Shown piece by piece: positions 58,230 through 64,000 of a stretch of DNA of 64,000 nt (its first letter is position 1; each line of letters starts with the position of its first letter). Made by a program: the position numbers and the translations under genes. The DNA comes from Pycnococcus provasolii (lineage: Eukaryota > Chlorophyta > Pseudoscourfieldiophyceae > Pseudoscourfieldiales > Pycnococcaceae), in the NCBI GenBank assembly GCA_938743325.2, contig OW568874.1:124001-188000 (forward strand), written 5' to 3'. Below the pieces are notes generated by a model that had not been told where the DNA came from, searched no databases, and saw only the letters and a list, made by a program, of their open reading frames with translations.

Positions 58230-59600
58230 ATGCCCGCGCGTTCCTCGATGCTCGCATCTGCATCTGCATCTGCGTCTGCGTCTGCATCTGCGTCTGTGGT
58301 GGCGTGTATCCCACTCTCGGAACACGTGACCCATGTGCGGAGTGGTGGTGGTGGTGGTGGTGGTGGTCGTGGTGGTGGTGGTGGTGCTGGTGGTGGTTGT
58401 GGTGGTATTGCGGATTACCTCGCTCTTATTCGTTCATCTGTGTATGATAACCCTTCGGTTTACGTGCGTGCGTTTCTGTCTACGAGAGATCATGATCCAG
58501 GATCTACTTCTTCAGGCTCGTCATCATCAGCGCTGCTGAAAGTACACATCTCTGGGCAGGGTGGGCAGGATGCCGGGTCAACAACAGCAGGAGCGTTCCG
58601 TGCGTCATTTCCGTCGCTACTCGCGCGACGACTACAGAGCTGCAACAACTCACCTCGACGCGCGATCGAAGAAACGTACGCACTGCTCAACTCTCACGAA
58701 ATGAAAGGGGCAAACATACACGAGAACAACGCCGCGGCGTCGAAGGGACCTAACGCGACCGCGCGCATCGTCGCTGTTGGACAGGCTATGCAACAAATAG
58801 GATGGCACCGCGTCTCCGACGTCACGACTGACATGCAAAGTGCACAAATCAGCTTCCAAGACTCAAGCAGACGCACGCACCACGTTCAAGTAAGCTTCCC
58901 CGACGAATTTCCTGATGCGGCGCCCATGCTGCGTGCAGACACCCCGAGTGCCAACGCAGATACCGAAGCAGCTCTGCAGGCGTGGGCGAGAAACACCGCC
59001 GCAGGAGAGAAATACACTCTCGCGGACGGAGTCGCACTCATCGCGGCACGCGCCGAACGGCACGTGCCGCTATGGAATGCGCTCGATGCTATAGACAGCA
59101 GATGCCACGTCGTCGACCCGCCGCCTCCCGTGCCTCGCCGTCACACAAACCGCAAGGTTTTGCTCGCGAACCGATGCGTTCTGTCTCTCGTGCTCGCTCT
59201 GATGCCGTCAGGCAATCTCACGATAACGGTGGAGGTGCACGGCCCGGAGCCCGCGGCGGGAAAAGCGCGCGCATCAGCCACATCAGCCGCCATGCTCGTC
59301 GCGCAAGGAAAAGCGTCGCCCGTGGAGGCGCTCTCACAGGCATTTGGGGATGACCTGCTCGCGCAATCGCCGAACGAGTCAGCAGTGGAGGATGTCTCTT
59401 GCGGTGTTTGCTACGCGCACGTGCTCGGCACTAGCGTGCCTGACGTATTCTGCAACCGTTGCAAGCAGGCATTCCACACGCCGTGCCTGATGACATGGCT
59501 CACCGCCGAGCGCCACGCACGCGCCACACGCGGCGTGGCTCTGACGACGCTGAGTGGACCGTGTCCATACTGTGGTGCGGAGTTGCGGATTGCACAGTAA
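58230..59600 (+). CDS. FANCL: FANCL-type E3 ubiquitin ligase, Fanconi anaemia pathway (456 residues)
   Basis: FANCL monoubiquitinates FANCD2/FANCI at stalled forks with UBE2T. The first ATG is 58230; the frame is open upstream but without ATG. After an Ala/Ser and Gly run comes an RWD-like fold (about 180-240, with VQVSFPDEFPDAAPMLRADT) and a second one around NLTITVEVHGPEP. The C-terminal RING (391-456) reads CGVCYAHVLG...PDVFCNRC...FHTPCLMTWL, then GPCPYCGAEL. The CG(I/V)CYA and P-D-x-x-C, FH-x-x-CL-x-x-WL and CPYC order is diagnostic of FANCL. The N-terminal low-complexity run (GGT)n may vary in length. Confidence 0.88.
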   Translation: MPARSSMLASASASASASASASVVACIPLSEHVTHVRSGGGGGGGGRGGGGGAGGGCGGIADYLALIRSSVYDNPSVYVRAFLSTRDHDPGSTSSGSSSSALLKVHISGQGGQDAGSTTAGAFRASFPSLLARRLQSCNNSPRRAIEETYALLNSHEMKGANIHENNAAASKGPNATARIVAVGQAMQQIGWHRVSDVTTDMQSAQISFQDSSRRTHHVQVSFPDEFPDAAPMLRADTPSANADTEAALQAWARNTAAGEKYTLADGVALIAARAERHVPLWNALDAIDSRCHVVDPPPPVPRRHTNRKVLLANRCVLSLVLALMPSGNLTITVEVHGPEPAAGKARASATSAAMLVAQGKASPVEALSQAFGDDLLAQSPNESAVEDVSCGVCYAHVLGTSVPDVFCNRCKQAFHTPCLMTWLTAERHARATRGVALTTLSGPCPYCGAELRIAQ

Positions 59601-59641
59601 CATTTGTAGTCGTTATGTAAAACAATTATTCAATACAATTT

Positions 59642-60457
59642 TTACTTAAAGCTAGCAAGTGCCCGACTGCGCAGCAGCCGTCCCACCGCGATTGCGTCCG
59701 TCGTAACGGCGAAGTAGCACGGCGCGGTGACGGCGGGCAGTGCCGCCCACTGCGCGTCAGCACCAAATGGGAGATAGTCGGTGGCTTGAGGCAGGTACTG
59801 CCACCAACCGATCGACACCAGAGGAAGCTCGGCGAGCGGTCCGAGAAGCGCGGCAGCACACGCGAGGCCAAGCGCGGAGAGCGAGCCATCGAGCAACGCC
59901 CACTGCAGCACAGCCAGCCCGCAGAGTGGTAACAACGTGTGCTCCCTTCCAACCAAGTCAGGTAGCACAGCGGAGCTGCGCACCAGCGCCGCGGTTGTGG
60001 CCACTGCTAATGCGGCGGAGACAGCCGGTCTTTCCCGCAACGCTTTTGCGGGTCCACCCGTCCGAGGCGTAGACGCTGCACTTGGCAAGATTGTGTCCAG
60101 TGCGAAGGGCAGCACGCCGCCTAGCAGTGGGTAGGCGAGCGCGAGTAGCGGCGGCACCACCAAGCTGGTATGCAGCGGACCAAGGATCACCGGCATCAGC
60201 TCGTACGTGAGGAGCGTCTGATTGTGCAGGCCGTCAACGACCGGACCCACGACGGCGCCGAAGGGTGCGAGCCCGTACACCGCGGCCGACCATCCACCAC
60301 CTTGCTTGTCCTCGTCGCCACCGCCACCATCTCCACCACCACTTCGTACGTAAACAACACGCTGTTGATCGGCCACCACACCCTCGACCCCTCGGCGGCG
60401 GCACGTGCGTGTGAGCGCACGGACGCCGACGTTACGGCGTGAGCGCGCTTCTAACAT
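59642..60457 (-). CDS. INSIG-like multi-pass membrane protein with possible plastid targeting (271 residues)
   Basis: The first ATG is 60457 (MLEARSRRNVGVRALTRT); an upstream GTG is not likely. The Arg-rich, acid-poor N-terminus looks like a plastid or mitochondrial presequence. About five or six hydrophobic segments follow (YELMPVILGPLHTSLVVPPL, ALAVATTAALVRSSAV, LLPLCGLAVLQWALLDG, LGLACAAALLGPLAELPL, AVTAPCYFAVTTDAIAVGRL). The final part, a WWQYLPQATDYLPF turn before the last helix, resembles the Y..P.F.....W.P...F..G...GN.GR end of INSIG-domain proteins. The assignment is tentative. Confidence 0.55.
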   Translation of the reverse strand: MLEARSRRNVGVRALTRTCRRRGVEGVVADQQRVVYVRSGGGDGGGGDEDKQGGGWSAAVYGLAPFGAVVGPVVDGLHNQTLLTYELMPVILGPLHTSLVVPPLLALAYPLLGGVLPFALDTILPSAASTPRTGGPAKALRERPAVSAALAVATTAALVRSSAVLPDLVGREHTLLPLCGLAVLQWALLDGSLSALGLACAAALLGPLAELPLVSIGWWQYLPQATDYLPFGADAQWAALPAVTAPCYFAVTTDAIAVGRLLRSRALASFK

Positions 60458-60699
60458 GGGAAAGTTTTTGCCGGTGATTTGTGACCACAGAATCGTCAGA
60501 TAACCCCGATTCGTAACAAATCCCTTAGTCACTCTCCTTCACACCTTAAGTAAGGGTTGGAGTAGTACATACCACTTCACTTACACACGGGTGTCTGTCA
60601 CAACTCACAACTCGACTGAGCTCATCAAAACTCAACATGCATGTCAACACAATAATGTCAATCAACTGAACTTCTTACACGATTGCAACACGCAAGCAA

Positions 60700-63513
60700 C
60701 TATATGACGCGCATGCGCGGGTCGACGAGCTTTGCGCTCATGTCGCGCAACAACGCGACGCGATTCGCGTCCAGCGCATCTCGTGCAGCACGCTTCGACG
60801 ACTCGAGCGCTCGCACGTGACGCATGCGCGGCAAAAGCAGAGCAGGATCGCGCGACTCCGTCGCATCCTCGTCGACGGTTCCATCCTCGGGAGCGTCCTT
60901 CCCATCGCTCGGAGCTGCGTCAGCACCATCCGCCGCGGCGGATGCGGATGTTGATGTATCCGGTACGTTGCCGAGGCTGTCCTGGAGTTCGACGAGCTTA
61001 ATGTCGTAGAAAGACTTATCCTTGAGCCGCTCCTGGTCCGACACCTCGTACAAGTCGGCAGGATCCGGTCCGCTCATAAATGGCGCAGGCCCGAAAGGCG
61101 ACAATTCCCAAGAATCGCGTCGCTCAACCCATCGACTGCTGAGGCGCGGCTCGCGGCGCATCGCCTGGAAGCTGCCCATGGATGGCGTATCGTAAGCCAC
61201 AGAGTCGTGGAAGGCGAACCCTTTCGGAACGATGCGGTAGCCCTCATCCACGCCCCAATTTACAGGTCGACATCCTCCAAGCACGCCACATGCAGCTGCG
61301 GCAGATAGCGCCGCACCCGCACCATGACCATGCCTCAGAGGCTCCACCACCTCGCGAAGCAGACCCTGGGGAACCGTTTCCACCACACGAGACGGTGCGG
61401 CCGTGGCCGTTTCCTTGCATGCCACCGCAAGACCAGCCCCGGACATGCCGGCGATCATGCTCTCCTCCTCCGCGGCACCAGTGCGGAGAGAAACATCCGT
61501 GTCCAGGAAAGGAAGCAGATAGTCGTCCATTGGCGCCAAAGGCTCGCGCACGTATCGCTCTGCCAAGTCCTTGGGCTGCTTCTCGACGTCAAGGGGGACG
61601 TGCCGACTTAGAGGCGTCCACGGCGCCACTTCGTGCCCGCTGTACGATGCAAAGTTCACGTCGGGAGCCTGCGGCGGAGGGTGCACCACGACGGAGATCT
61701 CTTCGAGGCGAAATGGCATTTCGAGGCTCTTTGCAGATTTGTCGCGGCCTGCAGCGAGCATCTCATGCGCGACAAATGCCGCCGCCTTGTCCTTGCTCTT
61801 ACCACCAATATTTGCGACCATTGCACGTACGAATTTCAGGCGCTTTTCTGCGCGAAGGCGGTAGATCACAGTGTGTACGGCTCTGATGAAGCGCGTCACA
61901 GTCATGAAGCGCTTCGTCCAGTCATTTTTGTCGTTGTCGTCGAAGCGTGGAGTGTACTCTGCCAAAGCTCGCTCCCTCATCTCCTGCGACGACGTGCATA
62001 CGACTCCTTGCGATGCGCCGGTGGATGCCGTCAAGCGCTCACGGGCAAGCCGTCTCTCGTCACTCGTGCGCGCGCTCTCGCGATTTTGTCTTCCTGCAAC
62101 GACTTCAGCCATTTCCTCCTCGGTCATGGCCGGCGTGCCGGGTGCGTGGCAGAAGCGCATTTCCTTCACCTTCTCCGCCTTTGCTATCCGATCGAACTCG
62201 GCAAGGAATGCCGCCTCTGACTCGGCGCGGCGTGCGGCAGCCACGGCAGCCGCGTTCGTCTCGTTGGCACTTCCCATCGACTTGCCGTGAGAAACGCCGT
62301 ACATCAGGGTTTTGCGCACGTACCCGTGGTTGCCGCTGAGCACGTAGTGGCGAAGCGGATGGGTTAGCCCCTCCCTGGCATACTCGCCGCTGAACGTGTG
62401 CGGCGCGCCCGTAGATGTCAGCTCGCGCCACGGCATATCGTCAAAAACGGTCGTGCTCTTCTCGGGAGGTCCGACGTGAGTGGGAAGCTTTCCATACTCG
62501 CCCGTCTCCTTCAGCGCCGCAACGCGCATTTTGTGAAGACGTCGCGTGGCACCGTCCCCGCGGCCAGCCCCACCTCCACGGTTCAGCCGCTTCAGGGTTC
62601 CAATCGCGGCTGTGCCGTTGAGCACGCGAAGGTCGAGCGGGTCGAGTCCCTCAAGGCCGTCGATGGGCTCCGCGTCTCGCGCCGCGCGTTCGTAGTGCTT
62701 ACCGAACGCGCCATTTCCCACGAGGTGACAGATGCTCGGCGCCGCGGCGCTGGCAAAGTCGCTCGCGTCGAAGCGAAGCTTGGCGTGCCTCGTCGCAGGG
62801 TGTGTCGGTGTGAACGTCACCTTAAGCTCTGCGGAGCCGTTAGGCGGCAGCTCTCCGCTGCTCGGCGACACGTCGAACTCGTCGGCGTCTGTATTTTCCG
62901 CGATACGTGCCGCGAACTGGAACGCTGCTGACGAGGGGTTGTGCACGCGCAGCACGGTTCGCCTGGTGGTTCCGAGCGGCACCGCGCCAAAGTCGTGTCT
63001 TGTCGGAAGCAGGCTGTTTTCGCCCACGGCACGCGAGAGTCCCGGGTAAGCGTGTATGGGCACGACGAGTCCCGCCTTGTCTGCGGTGTGCACTCTGATG
63101 ACGTCCGTGTAGTATCTCAGTTCCGTTGGGTGAAACTCGACGGTAACCTCCTCGGACATGCCCGCGGCGACTTGCCCAAGTTTTCCTCGGAACGTCACTC
63201 GGAACGCGGCGGAGGCTGGCGGGAGGAGGTGCAGTCTCTGCGTGAAGTCGGAGACGTTCACGAGCCTGAGCTTGAGTGTGTGCGTTCTGTTGAGTTGAAA
63301 TCCTTGGAAGTGCACTTCGTCAGGTCGCGCCTCGAAGACGGCGTTGCGCGTTAGACGCGTGTACACGTTATCGTCGAGCGGGTTTCTCAGCGAAAGCGGT
63401 ACGGCCTCTGACACGACGTCGACGAGGAGCTCCGAGAGCTGAAGAGGAGCCTGAGGGGCCTGAGGGGCAGGAGAGGCCATGGCCGCGGACTCCCTGGGGA
63501 GAGTCGTCGCCAT
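60700..63513 (-). CDS. CFAP221: CFAP221/PCDP1-like axonemal protein with ASH/MSP domains (937 residues)
   Basis: The N-terminal third has two to three immunoglobulin-like ASH/MSP domains: VHFQGFQLNRTHTLKLRLVN followed by VSDFTQRLHLLPP, HDFGAVPLGTTRRTVLRVHN and LPPNGSAELKVTFTPTHP. A basic helical middle (DNDKNDWTKRFMTVTRFIRA followed by VHTVIYRLRAEKRLKF) could bind calmodulin, as CFAP221 does in the C1d projection of the motile-cilium central pair. The C-terminal part is acidic and less conserved. Length is close to known CFAP221. Another Hydin-related protein is possible. Its presence implies a motile flagellum at some life stage or in recent ancestry. Confidence 0.65.
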   Translation of the reverse strand: MATTLPRESAAMASPAPQAPQAPLQLSELLVDVVSEAVPLSLRNPLDDNVYTRLTRNAVFEARPDEVHFQGFQLNRTHTLKLRLVNVSDFTQRLHLLPPASAAFRVTFRGKLGQVAAGMSEEVTVEFHPTELRYYTDVIRVHTADKAGLVVPIHAYPGLSRAVGENSLLPTRHDFGAVPLGTTRRTVLRVHNPSSAAFQFAARIAENTDADEFDVSPSSGELPPNGSAELKVTFTPTHPATRHAKLRFDASDFASAAAPSICHLVGNGAFGKHYERAARDAEPIDGLEGLDPLDLRVLNGTAAIGTLKRLNRGGGAGRGDGATRRLHKMRVAALKETGEYGKLPTHVGPPEKSTTVFDDMPWRELTSTGAPHTFSGEYAREGLTHPLRHYVLSGNHGYVRKTLMYGVSHGKSMGSANETNAAAVAAARRAESEAAFLAEFDRIAKAEKVKEMRFCHAPGTPAMTEEEMAEVVAGRQNRESARTSDERRLARERLTASTGASQGVVCTSSQEMRERALAEYTPRFDDNDKNDWTKRFMTVTRFIRAVHTVIYRLRAEKRLKFVRAMVANIGGKSKDKAAAFVAHEMLAAGRDKSAKSLEMPFRLEEISVVVHPPPQAPDVNFASYSGHEVAPWTPLSRHVPLDVEKQPKDLAERYVREPLAPMDDYLLPFLDTDVSLRTGAAEEESMIAGMSGAGLAVACKETATAAPSRVVETVPQGLLREVVEPLRHGHGAGAALSAAAACGVLGGCRPVNWGVDEGYRIVPKGFAFHDSVAYDTPSMGSFQAMRREPRLSSRWVERRDSWELSPFGPAPFMSGPDPADLYEVSDQERLKDKSFYDIKLVELQDSLGNVPDTSTSASAAADGADAAPSDGKDAPEDGTVDEDATESRDPALLLPRMRHVRALESSKRAARDALDANRVALLRDMSAKLVDPRMRVI

Positions 63514-64000
63514 GGCAAGTTCTTAAGTTCTTCCGAGGGACCAGGGGCTTTGAGAGGGGAAAGGGAGCGGGGGACTCCTCCAAGGCTCAAACAAAGCAAT
63601 GGGCACCACCTAAGGTTAGGTGCGAGTTCGTGATTCCAAGCACTCCCTGAGGACACGCATTTATTAGACGATAGGTCAATAAGGTCATGATAGGAGTCTT
63701 TTGAGGGAGGACTTCCTCGAAGACTGACTGACCGGTCAGTCAGTCTTGCCTCAATGAGTGCGTGCTCTTTTGTTGTACTCAAGAGACTAAAACGTTTTAG
63801 TACTACTGTATTGCGCGGATGTGCGAGGGACTACCCTACCCGGGTAGCTAGAGTGAGAAATCATAGTCTATCAATGAGCGACAAAAACGCCGTAACAAGC
63901 ATCCGTCGGACTGGAGTCTGGAGGAGGAGTTGGTTCCAAAGGACCTGGCAAGGGCTGGCAAGAACTAAGAAGTTGCAAAGTTGGCGGAGGGCTTGGAGAG
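63514..64000. promoter_or_regulatory. Upstream region of CFAP221 with three perfect palindromes
   Basis: No gene is seen. A perfect 28-base palindrome (half-site AAGACTGACTGACC) lies at 63720-63747. A 16-base one (ACTAAAAC/GTTTTAGT) lies at 63786-63801, and a 12-base one (CTACCC/GGGTAG) at 63836-63847. They sit 207-334 bases before the CFAP221 start codon and may be regulatory, or may belong to the next gene outside the window. Confidence 0.5.

Overview
This window is nuclear DNA from a eukaryote, most likely a small, intron-poor green alga of prasinophyte grade. The evidence is gene content. A SAC-WW phosphoinositide phosphatase has the SAC9 layout known from the green lineage, next to a SABRE/FMP27-type bridge-like lipid transfer protein, an NHX exchanger and a class I (ascorbate-type) peroxidase. 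A CFAP221-like axonemal protein implies a flagellate or recently flagellate ancestor. Most genes are single uninterrupted reading frames; the only introns I can support are in the receptor genes at the left, all with GTACGT donors. Genus and species cannot be fixed from the sequence alone.

Bases 1-18,400 hold a tandem duplication of a two-gene unit: a secreted-ectodomain receptor kinase followed by a RING-finger/LRR protein. Unit A (1137-7802) has a receptor that lost its cytoplasmic half by deletion, plus a broken 5' fragment of the RING gene. Unit B (from 7803) has the only complete receptor (about 1319 residues): signal peptide, Pmp-like beta-helix repeats, six thrombospondin type 1 repeats, one membrane helix, an MLKL-like helical bundle, a coiled coil and a TKL kinase. 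Its RING gene is again a stub, fused directly to the last 59 codons of a third receptor (unit C), whose RING gene (16081-18372) is intact. Repeats, satellites and purine-rich minisatellites fill the gaps. This receptor with a possible death-execution domain, a kinase-less paralogue and a co-duplicated E3 ligase is the most unusual system here.

Bases 18,800-34,900 carry an ascorbate peroxidase with C-terminal ankyrin repeats, divergent from mitochondrial EF-Ts; a frameshifted HNH endonuclease-like gene; a 1626-residue secreted proline-rich protein with ten identical 120-bp units; SAC9; a patch of transposon debris; and a choline-transporter-like protein. Bases 34,900-52,700 carry the 2834-residue SABRE-like lipid transfer protein, a hypothetical gene, an NHX exchanger, a short-chain dehydrogenase, a secreted Cys-rich/TSP1 protein, a membrane RING-H2 ligase, a UBE2T-like E2 and a BNR/sialidase-fold protein.

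Bases 52,700-64,000 carry a 0.5-kb foldback inverted repeat, a cluster of five G-boxes ahead of a strongly codon-biased two-repeat protein, TFIIE alpha, a protein of six phage-integrase-type repeats, FANCL, an INSIG-like membrane protein and CFAP221. UBE2T and FANCL, the E2-E3 pair of the Fanconi anaemia pathway, lie about 7 kb apart. Many genes are in divergent pairs with short shared promoters containing telo-box-like AACCCCTAA or GGGCCC motifs.
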